Source of the DNA: Panicum virgatum
Taxonomy: Eukaryota > Streptophyta > Magnoliopsida > Poales > Poaceae
Direction of reading: 5' to 3'
DNA length: 64,000 nucleotides
NCBI RefSeq assembly: GCF_016808335.1
Contig: NC_053146.1
Coordinates: 26,132,938 to 26,196,937, forward strand
A program made the position numbers and the translations under genes. Numbering within the stretch: position 1 is the first letter of the stretch; every line of letters begins with the position of its first letter. Under the pieces are notes generated by a model that saw only the letters and a program-made list of their open reading frames with translations, was not told the DNA's origin and did no database searches. Below are positions 1-11,184 of this stretch, one piece after another.

Positions 1-941
1 TTGATGGAAAGCTTATTTGATAGGCTTTCAAATGGATCTTGTTTGAACTCAATATCATGTCGGCAAGACTTCCAATTCATCAAGACATTCTGCTGTTTCT
101 ACCGGGATCTACATCATCGTCTTGGACTTGTTATTCACACATGGGACCCTGGACCAAGTTGGAGAACACCCCAAACATATGAAGAGGAGTTAAAAGATGA
201 CCAAAGACGTCCTCCACCTTGGCCACCTCCTTAGGAGGCCAGCGAGGGCGTCCAACCCAAGTTGTAGGCCCAATCGGATTCGACTTCGTTTCAGTTTCGG
301 ACTCCGGGAACAGCTCGCACTAAAACAGACGCCCAGGTGTCATACGGAGTCGGATTTGGGCGCACTTGGTATGCCTGGAAGGATAATTTCAAGACGCTTC
401 CAATGGTACTGTTCTAAGGCCCAAATTCATTCGGAGTCGATGGGTATCGTCGAAATAAGATGGCATCCAGAAACTGTCTTGGTGTTGCATCACCCTTTTT
501 CGGTCTTTGGGCCATGTATCGAGTTGAGCCCATTAGGGGTGCGACCAGGGGGTCTCTCAGGACCTAAAATCTTTATATTCAGTAGCCGCCACCCTAGTTA
601 GGGTTTGGGTTTTGCTTAGATTCATTCTGTCAAGAACAGTTGTCGCCGTTCATCGGTTTGTGAAACCCCAACTCGTGAGATTAATCATTCATCTACAGAG
701 TCACTTCATTTGAGCTGCGTTTCTTTCGAGTTCTTCCTTGTGTTCTTTGTTGCGCTTGCAGGGATTAGCCTTCTTGGCGAGGTCAACCGGGTTGTGACAC
801 GGTTGATAACCGGAGGAGTTGTGGTGCTAAGATTGCTGGATTCGGGTCTTAGGATCTGAAGCCGGATCGGTGTGTCTCGCTCCGCCTACAACGAGAGTTA
901 TCCAAAACCTGATGGAAGATCGGGAACCCACGTCCCCATCG
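1..941 (+). repeat. Element A 5' LTR (left part missing)
   Basis: This matches 3525-4465 with scattered substitutions and small indels. The first ~257 bp of the LTR, judged from the right copy, lie outside the window. It ends at the CCCCATCG that directly precedes the primer-binding site. Open reading frames in it are also present in the other LTR and show no coding similarity that I recognise. Confidence 0.85.
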
Positions 942-943
942 TT

Positions 944-961
944 TGGTAATTAGAGCTTTAG
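944..961 (+). promoter_or_regulatory. Element A primer-binding site (tRNA-iMet-like)
   Basis: TGGTAATTAGAGCTTTA lies three bases after the LTR end. It resembles the TGGTATCAGAGC primer site complementary to initiator tRNA-Met, with a small mismatch or insertion. Confidence 0.6.
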
Positions 962-2031
962 GTATACCGTCAGGTTCACATCTATCTTTAGTTTCATCAA
1001 TTTCGCCTTTGTCCCACAGTCCACCAAAAAGCCCTAGAAATTTTTGTGTTCGTGCTGTTTTCCCATGCCATTAGCCTGTTTTGCCGCTGCAATTTTTCTT
1101 TTCAGATTGTTTTTCTGAATTTTGGTCCCTCGCCGTGCCGTTGTGTTTGCCGTGTCTAGATCTTGTTCTAGGATCTTAATGTCGATTGCCTGCTTGCTGA
1201 TTTGCTGGTGCATATATTTTGGTGCAAGCGGTAAGTTGTAAAACAAGTTGGCAAGTTTAGTCATCGTGGAAGAGAAAGCGTCGTCTTGTAGTTCTGTTCC
1301 TAATTTTAGGTGAGTAAAAAAGGAAAAGGAAAGACTGCTGCGTGGGAAAAAAGGAAAAGAAAATTTGGCATGTGACGAATGGAATATTAGTTTCCTTGTA
1401 TCTCTAGTAGTCGCCTGGTCCTTTTTGTGTTCAGATTAGAGAACGTGCGTATCGCCTCGAATTCCTTTGACTGCGATCAAGATTGAGTTGATCTCTGTAT
1501 TGCAGCACTTTCTGAGAGAAAAGAGAAAAAGGCAGAGGTGCTGAAAAAAAGCCGCACAAAAAAAGAAGGAAAGAAAAAAGGAATAGAAAAAAAGCAAGGA
1601 AAAAGAAAGAGAAAAAAAATTCAGAAGTGCTTGCATCCTTTGAGTCTTGGTGCTGAGTTATATTATTGCTTGCTTGAACTAGGTCCGAGACAAGTTTAGG
1701 CCGGCGACATAGACTAGCTTGGGACTAATTTTCAGCTTTGCAATTTCTGAATTGAATTATTGCTATTCCTTGCTACCATATTTTAAGCCTCCCAAGCTCC
1801 ACATATATACTTCAGATTGGTACAGAAAAAGGATCCTTGCAATCTTGGTTTCACACCCTCTTGGTAAGTATCACGAACCAGCCACCGGTTGTACCATCCA
1901 TTGCTTTGCATTGGTAAGGACACTTGTAAGAGCTTGGTAAGACGTGCGAGATTGTGTTTCCACCATCCACATCCACATATAGTAGTTGATAGGGATAACC
2001 TTTTGTGTTTTCTCTTGTCTACTTACTAACA
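962..2031 (+). other. Element A untranslated leader
   Basis: There is no convincing coding sequence here. It contains an A- and AG-rich tract at about 1540-1622 and otherwise unremarkable AT-rich sequence up to the ATG at 2032. Confidence 0.6.
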
Positions 2032-3267
2032 ATGTCAGGAAACACTGAGATTACTCGACGAGTGCTAAGTTCTCAAATGGAGAAAGTGGAGCAAAATCAA
2101 TTCAACAATTTGTTCCAGACTTTCTTTGTTGTGATGGAGCGACATTGCCGAGTCATCATTGATGGTGAGCCTTGCAACAACCTCGCAAGTTTAGAGCCGA
2201 TTGAGAAGCTTGGTCTGACCACAAAGCCACATCCACATCCATACTACATGCAATGGGTAAATTCTTACGATAAGATTAAGATAACTGAATTTGCACATAT
2301 TGAATTTAGCATTGGTTTTTACAAGAGTAGTGCTGATTTTGATATAGTACCCATGCAAGCATGTCATTTGTTGCTAGGAACGCCATGGATTAATATAAAT
2401 GATGTGGTACATAAAAAGGTTGCAAATAGATATTCTTTCAACTACAATGGTAGAAAAATTACACTTAAATCTATGACCGCAGCTGAAATTTTAAGAGAAG
2501 ATCTTTTGAGAGTGGAGAGAAGAAAGAATGAACCTTTTAGAAAAGAATGGGCTGTTTTAGATGGTACAACAAATTCATATAAATCTAAATTTTTACAAAA
2601 TGATGATATTGTTTTGCCTATTGTTGGAACTAATATTTTGCAGCATGAATCTAAAAACGAGGACAAGGTGACTGAGAAAGAACAGGTAAATATATCAGGT
2701 AAGAGCTCTCTTGATGTGCTGAATTGTCCCTCCAATGATGCAAATAATGATATACTAGTACCTTCTCTTGAATTACCTTTGTCACAAGTAGAGAAGGAGC
2801 ATGATAATTTTGATTTGGAGCAATGTACATGTGCTGAAAAAAAAGATTATTATGCCTATTTCTTGTGCACATGATGAGCTGAAATTATTGTCTTCTTTAA
2901 ATACTTTGGGATATGTTGAGTTTGATACTCTATGTGCTCTTAGTAGTTTGGAAGAAAAAATTTTATGTGCTGATTTGCCATGGTTATCTAGATGTATATA
3001 TCATTTTATTGGCAAATATAATTGTGAAGGAGAGTATATGGTGCATCGTGTTTACATTTGTTCAAATCTGAAATCTCCTTTTGTTGCGCAACAACATGAT
3101 CAACTAGAGGGTTACAATCACAATAATCATGTCATGTCCAAATCTCCAAGTTCTATTTTAAAGCAACAGGTTAAATTTCTAAAAGAGGAGCACCATTGGC
3201 TACTACCTACAACCTGTCCTCCAACTAAGCTCAAACCGAGGACGGTTTGCTATCAAGAAGGGGAGGA
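2032..3267 (+). pseudogene. Element A retropepsin-like ORF, frameshifted
   Basis: The ATG at 2032 starts a frame reading MSGNTEITRR that runs to a stop at 2872. About residues 40-130 match the aspartic-protease-like domain of grass gypsy polyproteins: the segment DGEPCNNLAS is the active-site loop, followed by EKLGLTTKPHPHPY and, at the C-terminal side, the flap/core motif HLLLGTPW. From about 2840 the similarity continues in another frame (HDELKLLSSLNTLGYVEFD to about 3260), so a frameshift near 2840 splits the gene. The loop has DGEP instead of D-[ST]-G, so protease activity is doubtful. No gag, RT or integrase follows; the frame runs straight into the purine tract. The role of the C-terminal half is unknown to me. 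Confidence 0.65.
3255..3267 (+). promoter_or_regulatory. Element A polypurine tract
   Basis: AAGAAGGGGAGGA lies immediately before the inferred start (TGATGAGG) of the 3' LTR. Such a tract primes plus-strand synthesis in LTR elements. Confidence 0.6.
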
Positions 3268-4465
3268 TGATGAGGACACGACACCAATAGATACGCCCAT
3301 GAAAGTTAAAGATAAGATGAGCTCATTTACACATTTGCTTAGTGACTTTTGGTACAACTCACTTGGTTCCACATGTACATGTCCTTATTTGTTTGTAGGT
3401 ACAAATGTGTTTCAAAGTGCAAATTCATCAAAGTCCAACATTCGGTTCGTCGGCAGCCCAATAGTGCTTCAATGGGAAGGCCGTAACACATCCATCCGAT
3501 GTGTGATTGAGGTCAATGAGCACTTGATGGAAAGCTTATTTGATAGGCTTTAAAATGGATCTTGTTTGAACTCAATATCATGTCAGCAAGACTTCCAATT
3601 CATCAAGACATTCTGTCGCTGTTTCTACCGGGATCTACATCACCATCTTGGACTTGTTATTCACACATGGGACCCTGGACCAAGTTGGAGCACACCCCAA
3701 ACATGTGAAGAGGAGTTAAAATATGACCAAGGACGTCCTCCACCTTGCCACCTCCTTAGGACGCCAGCGAGGGCGTCCAACCCAAGTTGGAGGCCCAATC
3801 GGATTCGACTTCGTTTCAGTTTCGGACTCCAGGAACTGCCCGCACTAAAACGGACGCCTAGGTCTCATACAGAGTCAGATTTGGGCGCAATTGGTATGCC
3901 TGGAAGGATAATTTCAAAACGCTTCCAATGGTACTGGTCTAAGGCACAAATTCATCTGGATTCGACGGGAATCGTCGAAATAAGATGGCATCCAGAATCT
4001 GTCTTGGTGTTGCATCACCCTTTTTCGGTCTTTGGGCCATGTATCGAGTTGAGCCCATTAGGGGTGCGACCAGGGGGTCTCTCACGACCTAAACACTTTA
4101 TATTCAGTAGCCACCACCCTAGTTAGGGTTGGGTTTTGCTTAGATTCATTCTGTCAAGAACAGTTGTCGTCGTTCATCGGTTTGTGAAACCCCAACTCAT
4201 GAGATTAATCATTCATCTACAGAGTCACTTCATTTGAGCTGCGTTTCTTTCGAGTTCTTGCTTGTGTTATTCGTTACGCTTGCAGGGATTAGCCTTCTTG
4301 GTGAGGTCAACCGGGTTGTGACACGGTTGATAACCAGATGAGTTGTGGTGCAAAGATTGCAGGATTCGGGTCTTAGGATTTGAAGCCGGATCGGTGTGTC
4401 TCACTCCGCCTACAACGAGAGTTATCCAGCACCTGACGGAAGATCAGGAACCCACGTGCCCATCA
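3268..4465 (+). repeat. Element A 3' LTR
   Basis: The LTR is about 1.2 kb, starts TGATGAGG after the purine tract and ends CATCA at 4465. From 3525 on it is duplicated at 1-941. The element B LTR resumes immediately after it, which fixes the right boundary. Confidence 0.8.
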
Positions 4466-4944
4466 CCTTATATAGCTTGTGGAGGTCGGTTCCCGCCATC
4501 TTCATACATGGAAACATGCCAACCGCCATCAGGAGGATAAGATCAGCCTTCCCACCAAAATGCACCTGGACAGGTGCTTGTCTGGGTTCGGCCGAACCCC
4601 TGGTTCGGCCGACCCCACCTTGCCGCCTCTGGCCGCCGTCTTTCTCTGGTACAGTACCTAGTGTGCCCTGATGTTGGTACGTCGGTGCCGGGGCTTCGTT
4701 GGTCGGTTTGGTTTGGTTTGTGGGTCTCTTTTGCATGTGTTACACAGGACGCGATCTTTTGCGATTTTATCTGCGTATTCTTCGCGTTTTCTTCTTATTC
4801 CGGAATTGTGCTCCTGAAAACATAAATCTTCGAAAAGAACTATGGAGCTAGGTTAGTGATGCAAATATGCGAGTAAGAGGTATGGTTTTCCGTCTTTTAT
4901 GAGTATAGTTGATGGTCATATTTCGCACTTAACGACCGTCAGCA
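4466..4944 (-). repeat. Element B 3' LTR, part right of element A
   Basis: Positions 4466-4849 match 12221-12604 closely, and 4850-4944 are present only here because the other copy is truncated. On the minus strand the LTR begins TGCTGACGGTCGTTAAG, typical of grass Athila-type LTRs. It contains the palindromic block at 4584-4614 and, at the very edge of element A, the TATA sequence (minus strand GCTATATAAGG). Confidence 0.85.
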
Positions 4945-4960
4945 CACCCCCAAGCTAGCC
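4945..4960 (-). promoter_or_regulatory. Element B polypurine tract
   Basis: The minus strand reads GGCTAGCTTGGGGGTG directly before the 3' LTR start. A closely similar sequence recurs at 6421-6436. Confidence 0.7.
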
Positions 4961-5572
4961 TTTTGCTTGTCCTAAGCAAAACAAGGCGCTTGTTGTTGAT
5001 CAGGAGTTGCTACGATGTTGAATTTCCAACTTATACTTAGGCAAAACCAAATGCTTCTTACCTTGATTTTGAATAAATTGGCCTTTGTTCTTACCTCTTA
5101 CCTTACTCCTATGGAGCTTATAGCTTCACCTCATCTTTGGTGGTTGAGAGTCAGAACAGTATCATAGAGTGCTCATATTTCTTTCTCTTTAGTTCAACCA
5201 TCAATACGAAGGTTTTGTAAAAAAAAATTCAAAAGAAATTTATAAAGTTCATCGAATGATCTCTCGGATCGCTCAATGTGTATAATTCCTAACCAAGGCT
5301 TTTTATTGTGCCTTTCTTCCTCAACCTATCTCTAATGGCTATTTTTGTGGAGCTGGAGGTATGGAGGATTGAAGGCATAATTGCTTCTCATATTTTGCTA
5401 AGTCAAAGACCGGATCCTAAGGAGAAACAAGTCATAAACCTTGATCAAGATGTGCAAGTGTGTGGATATTTTTGGTGGATGGTGTATGGACTCCTTTGTA
5501 TGGACCATCTCTCCTTTTCTTCTTTTTGGATAAGGGGCTATCTTTTCTCTCTTTTCTTTTTCTCTTTTTTTT

Positions 5573-5689
5573 TGACATGCCTAAGCATGTGACATACCTT
5601 CTTTGGGTATGCATCTTTTATCTCTTTTTTTGACATACCGAAGCATGTGGCATACCTTCTTTGGGTATGCATCTTTTATTTTTCTTTTT
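5573..5689. repeat. Two 58-bp tandem units with hairpins
   Basis: Units at about 5573-5630 and 5631-5689 each contain a short inverted repeat (ACATGC-CTAA-GCATGT at 5575-5590) and a second hairpin (GCATACC...GGTATGC, 5650-5670; CATACC...GGTATG, 5593-5611), separated by long T tracts. Confidence 0.8.
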
Positions 5690-6420
5690 GCATAGCCCCA
5701 TATCCTTTGATGTATTTTTGAGAGAGAGTGGTGTCATACATAAACATGGAGTTTTATTTTGTGGATGGATGGATGTGTTGCTTACTTCTAGTGTAGAAGC
5801 ATAGCATGTGGTGGAAATGTGTACGTGATCTTGATCATGAGAGTATGAAATGAATCTCATTAAGGGTCACAACAATTTGACAAAGCTCAATGAGATAGCA
5901 AGTTGTATATGTGGAAAGTTTTGCAATAAAAACAACATATGGCTTTGGATAGGAATTTCATATCATCGAGGAACTTTAGTATATTTTTGTGTTTTCAAAA
6001 TTAAATACTCCGGATATCAAGCATCACGTAAGAGAAGATCATAGCAACTCTACTTAACCATATCATGGCTCACAACAACTTAGATTTGGATCATGCTTTT
6101 CGCTACCCACAAGTTTCAAATTTAAGATTTGAACTTTTAACCCAATGAACCCAAAACTAGATAGAGCATAAAGTTGTAACTAAGCATATGAAAGAAATTA
6201 ATAGAGCAACTATTCATCATCTCAACAAGGAAAACTCACACCATGCTTACTAGACATATTAGAGAAATATTTTTAATGTTTTCTAAGTTTTGCAAATTTT
6301 TATTTGTTTTTTAGTTATGCAAATTTTATGGATTTTCTAGATTTTGCAAATTTTTATAGGTTTCATGCAGGGTTATGAAAGCAGTAAAGATAAATGATAC
6401 AAGTTACCTCTCGTGGGGGT

Positions 6421-6436
6421 CCTCCCCCAAGCTAGC
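6421..6436 (-). promoter_or_regulatory. Second polypurine-tract-like sequence in element B
   Basis: The minus strand reads GCTAGCTTGGGGGAGG just after the stop codon of the second ORF and 1.5 kb from the real tract at 4945-4960, with which it shares GCTAGCTTGGGGG. It could be an internal plus-strand primer or the trace of an older 3' end. Confidence 0.5.
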
Positions 6437-6446
6437 TTCAGGCTTA

Positions 6447-7972
6447 CTACGGCTGATCAGGATTGAAACCCGTCCAGTGGCAGTACGCCCTCCACTCCTC
6501 CTGTCGCTGTAGCTGCAACTGCTCCATGTCGAGGAGTTTCTTGCTAGTGTGACGCTGCCATGCTTGGGATGTATCGATGTGTTGGTGCAGCATTTCTTGT
6601 ATGTTGTCGCTCTGCACCCGCAGCTCACCTAGCTGCTGGGTGATGGCACTGAAACCTCGGGACGAGGCCGTACATCTAATGAGGCTCGGGGCCCTGCTGG
6701 AGCTGGAGCTGGAACTGGCGGACCGGCGGCCTGGTGCCTGCCGTTCCCATTCCTCAGTGCTGGCATTATGCCATGACGAACCACCGGCCTCATGTTGATG
6801 TGAGTCTTATGGCTACTGAGGCGGTGGTGTCGGTTCTGCTTCTCTTCTGGTCCTGCTTCTTGTCATCCTGCCAGGTAAAGCAGAAGATCTATGCCTACGA
6901 GCTCCTTCTCGTGGAACGAGAGGGATGGTTAACGAATGGCAACTATAAAAATGGAACTCCGCATTGGGCAGCGGAATCTCATTTGTAAAGCACAAGTAGA
7001 AGAAAATCAAAGAGTCATTTGGATCTTTCTTGAGTTTGTGACCTTGGATCAAATAAGCCTCGTCGATATACGCATGGTCGCCCTCAATGAAAGGAATAGA
7101 ATTCCTCTCTAAGGCACCGACACGTGTAGCGATGCGAGTAATCAAAGAAGTGCACTTAATAGGACCCGTCATCTTGAAATTCGAAAGCCATTGCTTAACC
7201 AAAACTTGCACGGGGGAGATTTTTATCTTGTTGACCATGGCATATAGTATGAGCAACTCATCGTTGCACACGGGTCGGACATCATCTCTAGGAAAGAGAG
7301 TGAAGGCTAACCATTTGTGCATAACTGATGAGTCGCATTATGAATGTCGTTGCACCGAGGTGCAAACTTGCCATGGACAACTTGACCCGAAATCTGGCCC
7401 CAAAATTCATGACGATTAAAACCGCGGCAAGCTTGCTTGAGAGAAATTGGCCAGCGTTGGTTGAAATCGAGGTGGCCGATAAAAGTTTTTCAAGAAAGCA
7501 AGTATTCTTTCCCGAAAAGTCGAAAATAAACCCTGTTTTCCACTTCCCGAAGAGTGCAAAGAAATTGGATGGTGAGGAGTCGAGAACCATACTCCTCAAC
7601 GGGAACGAAGTTATCCCATCCAACTGCATGCCAAACATTAGAGAAGTATTCGTACATACCTATTTTGATGAGGAGATCCAGATCGAATGCTTGGGTGTGG
7701 ACGAAGCTTCGGTTCTTGAGGATGGCATAGCCTTGTCGTTCACGATCATCTCGCAAGTCGAGGTAGGGGGCATCTTCTGCATCAATCTCTATGGCCTCGG
7801 CTTGCGGTTCGGCTTGCATCTCTTTGTATTGTTCTTCTTCCTCATAGTCCATCGTTCTTGGTGTTGGCATAGGTTCGGGTGTGTATGAGCTTGATCCACC
7901 CCGAGAACAGGATGAACTTCCACCCGTCATCTTCTTGAATGCACCGGAAACCTTCCGTCCTAAGCCTTTCAT
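6447..7972 (-). pseudogene. Element B second ORF (env-position / plant transposon protein), broken
   Basis: The start codon at 7972 opens a frame of about 160 codons (MKGLGRKVSG). Its residues from about 75 on (RQGYAILKNRSF, VGWDNFVPVEE, SRLLTIQFLCTL) match the protein encoded downstream of gag-pol in many grass Athila-type elements. The match resumes in another frame from about 7322 (HKWLAFTLFPRDDVR, LLILYAMVNKIKISP, KMTGPIKCTSLITRI) and again near 6620 (QSDNIQEMLHQHID, ending FNPDQP with stop at 6447-6449). Frameshifts therefore divide a gene of about 500 codons. I see no clear membrane segment, so env-like is a positional label only. The biochemical function of this family is not known to me. 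An internal promoter lies upstream at 8212-8345. Confidence 0.7.
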
Positions 7973-8640
7973 GATGGATCAAAACAAAACACGTGCAACT
8001 CGAAACAGGTTACGTTAGTGAAATCGAAATGAACGTTCTTACCCACGAGTTGCTCCTTCTTTCTTGCAGCAAAGAAATGAGAGAGAGAGGTTTCTTGAAA
8101 TCAAATTTTGAGCAAAAATCCAATGAAAACCGGAGAGCAAAGTTTGAGAGAGTTTGAGAGGGAGTGAGTGAATGAGAGTTGAGTGTGAGAGCTCAACACT
8201 CACCCCTCGGCCTCTATTTAAAGAGAGAATGGCCAGGCACCGTTGGAAGGGACAAGCCTCAACGGCTAGTGACCATTGGAGAAGGATGGGCCCACTAGCC
8301 GTTGGGAGGGGGTTGGTCGACCCTAGGGTTCGGCCGAACCCTAGGTGGCCCTCCCTGCTAATAGCCAGGGCCAACTGCCCTTCTAACGGTCATATACTTT
8401 TTAAACTTTGGTGCTAGCCAAACTTTGCTTCGAAAAGATGTTCAAATTTATTTTCCAAAGGATTTTAATGCTCAAAAATATTTTTAGATTTTTGTGAAAA
8501 AATAGAAAAAGTGCTAGAAAAGTTTCTAGCAAGCAAGAGTGTTTTGAAAATTCAAATATGCAATGGGAGAAATAAAAAAGTCAAGAAAAGCAAAATGGTG
8601 AAAAATAAATATGAGATACATACCGATTTACCTTCGGCAA
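7973..8640 (-). other. Element B inter-ORF region
   Basis: This is untranslated sequence between protease and second ORF. The part next to the ORF (8212 to 7973) is the presumed 5' untranslated leader downstream of the TATA-like box; it is rich in CTCTC and CACTC. The remainder (8400-8640) is AT-rich with no feature that I can name. Confidence 0.6.
8212..8345 (-). promoter_or_regulatory. LTR-like internal promoter of element B
   Basis: A perfect 24-bp palindrome at 8322-8345 with core GGTTCGGCCGAACC lies 100 bp upstream (minus strand) of TATA-like TTTAAATA (8215-8222), which precedes the second ORF. The B LTR has the same palindrome core (4584-4599 and 12341-12372) about 108 bp upstream of its TATA box, and the G LTR has GGTCGGCCGACC (58461-58472) 96 bp upstream of TATAAATA (58358-58365). 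Confidence 0.6.
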
Positions 8641-10930
8641 GGGCTCGTCGTTTTGAGTCTGACGAGCAGGACCTTTCTCCTGCTTTGGTTACCACTGTTC
8701 GGCTCGTCTTGGAGAATTGGACAAGGACAAACTTGCGACCTTACGCCACACCTTCTTGGTTGTCTTTGTGGATCGTGTGGTCGTAGGATCTTGATTAGGA
8801 TACGTCGCTTCGGCTTTTTCTTGTGTGCTTGGCCCGGATTTGATGTTGATCATTGAGCATTGTTTCTTCTTGGGCCGGAACAGGAATTTTTCTTCTTTCC
8901 CATTGATGTTGAAGCGGATTTCTCCAACTCCCACATCGTTGTGTGCTCCAGCAGTGCTCAGGAATGGCCGCCCAAGGATGAGCAGTGTCTCTTTTGATAT
9001 TTCCATGTCGTGCACTACGAAGTCAACTGGGATGAAGTAGTCTCGAACTCTGACCGGAACGTCTTCAGCGATTCCCTCTGGATAGCGGACTGAAGAGTCT
9101 GCTAGCTAGAGGCGCATCAGTGTTGGCGTTAGATGCGTGAAGTTGAGCTTGTCGAAGACGACCTTGGGCATTACGCTGACGCTAGCCCCAAGGTCACACA
9201 AGGCATTGCCGAAGTGTTGATTGCCAATCGAACAATTGATCGTTGGGCATCCCGGGTCTTCTTTCTTCTTTGGTGGTTGGTTGAGTATAGCAGTGCTACA
9301 TTCATCCGTAAGCTTGACAACCTCCATTGTGGGCAGCGGTCGCTTGTTGTTGATCATGTCTTTGATGTAGCGGGCGTAAGTTTGTACATGCATTACGTCC
9401 AGCAATGGTACATTGACATGTATCTTCTAGATCATCAACAAAACGAGTGAACTGCTCGTCCACGGTGATCTTTTGTTTCCGGGAGGCAAACAGGAGGAAG
9501 CTTGTATCGAAAGTTTTCCGTGGATTTTCTTCCTCGGGTTCTTCAGAGCCATCATGTTTTGGAGATTCTTCCTCCTCTACTTGTGGCCTTGCTGCTTTCT
9601 CTGCATGGTTAGGATGCGATGGATCACGAGTGGACTTACCACCCCTCTTGGTCACCGCATTTATCTTTTCTGAAAATGGAACAATAGCAGCTATTTGCGC
9701 AAGTTGTGTTTCTATCATTTTGTTGAAACTTAATTGGTTTTTAATTGCAGAAGAGAGAGTTTCAATTTCAGCATTTATACTTTCCAAAATTTTATCATTG
9801 GCAGCAAGCTTTTTGTTTAAAGATTCGTTTATTTTAGCTTTTCCAAAGACTAGATCTCTCAAGGAGGGTTGGTTCGAATTGAAATTTGAGTTAAAGTTGT
9901 TACCTCCTCCTTGGAATGGTAGGCATGCTTGACCCCACCCCTGGTCTCCTTGTGGACGGAACCCAGTGTTGTTGTTGTTGTTGACGTAGGCTGCGTCTTC
10001 TCGGGTCTCGAGGCAGTAATTCCTCGAGTGTCCACCGGCACCACAAACCTCGCACATTTAGTACAAGTTCATGGCATGGACGGGAACGGGCATATGTTGT
10101 CGGTTCCCTTCATCGAGTTTCTTTAGTAGGAGGTCCAGCTTGGCGGCAAGCATGTCCGTCTCCTTGACGGTATGCATTCCGTCCTTTGTTCTGAGCTGGG
10201 AACGCTCCTCATTCCAGCCCGGGTTGGAGACCATCTTTTCAATTAAGGCCTTAGCCTTGGCAATTGTCAGGTCCATATAGGCTTCTCTAGCAGCGGCATC
10301 AAGATGGGCTCTGGATGTTGTCGTTAGCGTATTATAGAAGCTTTGGAGTACAATCCACTCGTCCATCCCATGATGAGGACAGGAGAGTATGTATTCTTGA
10401 AGTCTCTCCCAAGCTTCTAGGATGGATTCCATCCCTGTCTGCTGGAAACTTGAAATTCTTCCACGCAGGGCATTTGTTTTGCCCAACAGAAAGAATTTTG
10501 CGAGAAACGCCGTGGAACATTTGTCCCATGTGCTGACGGCATCCTTGTTCTAATAAAACCACTATTTCGCTTTCCCCAAGAGGGAGAAAGAAAACAGACG
10601 GAGCCTGATGGCGTCGGCTGTAACTCCCCGTATGGTTAAAGTCTTGCATAACTCCAGAAAGTTCTGGAGATGGGCATTGACATCCTCATTTGGCTTGCCA
10701 CAGAATGGGCTAGCCTGCACCATGTTTATGAGGCTAGACTTCAGCTCAAAGTTCACGTCCCCAACATCAACATTGGGTCTAGTTGCCACATTGACAGCTG
10801 AAGGGATGGAGAAGTCGCGGAGAGTCTTCTCAGCCATGGGTTCAGTGATTGTTGATGGTGCTTGGGAAGCTGGCTCGCTTGTCGACTGCGAGAGCGGAGG
10901 AGGGATGACAGGAGGTCGGACCCTTCTCAT
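8640..10930 (-). pseudogene. Element B gag-protease, broken
   Basis: Athila-type Gag is recognised by AEKTLRDFSIPS, then SLINMVQASPFCGKPNEDVNAHLQNF, LLGKAK and GKTNALRGRISSFQQTGMES with FLHP-type text (ERLQEYILSCPHHGMDEW). It is followed by a CCHC knuckle (C-EV-C-GAGG-H-SRNY-C, about 10050 to 10010), a QPSLRDLVFGKAKIN spacer with coiled-coil character, and a retropepsin with DLGAS (about 9210) and ILGRPFLSTA (about 8970). Stops interrupt it at 10562-10564, 10550-10552 and 9106-9108; at 10562 and 9106 the homologous residue is usually Gln, so they look like CAG to TAG. There are also frameshifts near 10057 and 9300. The exact start is uncertain; the Met at 10930 is the first plausible one. Polymerase domains do not follow. 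Confidence 0.8.
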
Positions 10931-11110
10931 GAGCTTCTCGGGATTTTAAACAAAGTTTGTCGGTAAGGAGAAATCAGTCATACACTACCCTGTTTTCATC
11001 CAATCAGGAGAAAACAAAAAGATAAACACATTAGCATGTATAAGCAGTAGCTACCTCTTACTCATATTGCCAGGTTTATGTGCTTAGTAAAATCTTTACA
11101 CCAAGTGCCA
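10931..11110 (-). other. Element B leader between primer site and gag
   Basis: This is a short untranslated leader on the minus strand with no coding signal. Confidence 0.5.
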
Positions 11111-11128
11111 TCCCCGGCAACGGCGCCA
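11111..11128 (-). promoter_or_regulatory. Element B primer-binding site, inner copy (tRNA-Asp type)
   Basis: The minus strand reads TGGCGCCGTTGCCGGGGA, the primer site used by Athila-type elements in grasses and complementary to the 3' end of tRNA-Asp. The same site occurs at 63219-63236 in element G. A second, degenerate copy lies 74 bp away, next to the LTR. Confidence 0.75.
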
Positions 11129-11184
11129 GAAATGCTTGTTGGCATTTCTTAGCGCAATCACTAGGAACGGTGGGGTTAAGCTCG

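Larger units (their letters stand above)
1..4465 (+). mobile_element. Element A: non-autonomous Ty3/gypsy-type LTR element
   Basis: Positions 1-941 and 3525-4465 are two direct copies of the same LTR, and the left copy is cut by the window edge. Between them are an initiator-Met-like primer site, an A-rich leader, one protease-like reading frame and a purine tract. No RT, RNase H or integrase is present, so the element must have been mobilised by another element. It lies inside the 3' LTR of element B: the B sequence CCTTATATAGC resumes at 4466, and CCTTA (4466-4470) is the expected 5-bp target duplication, whose other copy would lie left of the window. The LTRs differ at several percent of positions by eye, so the insertion is not recent. 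Confidence 0.85.
4961..6446 (-). other. Element B 3' noncoding module
   Basis: This is about 1.5 kb between the second ORF and the polypurine tract with no coding signal. Large parts (about 5100-6000) align by eye with 58950-59760 of element G, including GAGTTTTATTTTGTGGATGG and TGATCTTGATCA. It holds A-rich tracts (minus strand) and the hairpin repeats at 5573-5689. A role in RNA packaging or processing is only an inference from conservation and position. Confidence 0.65.
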
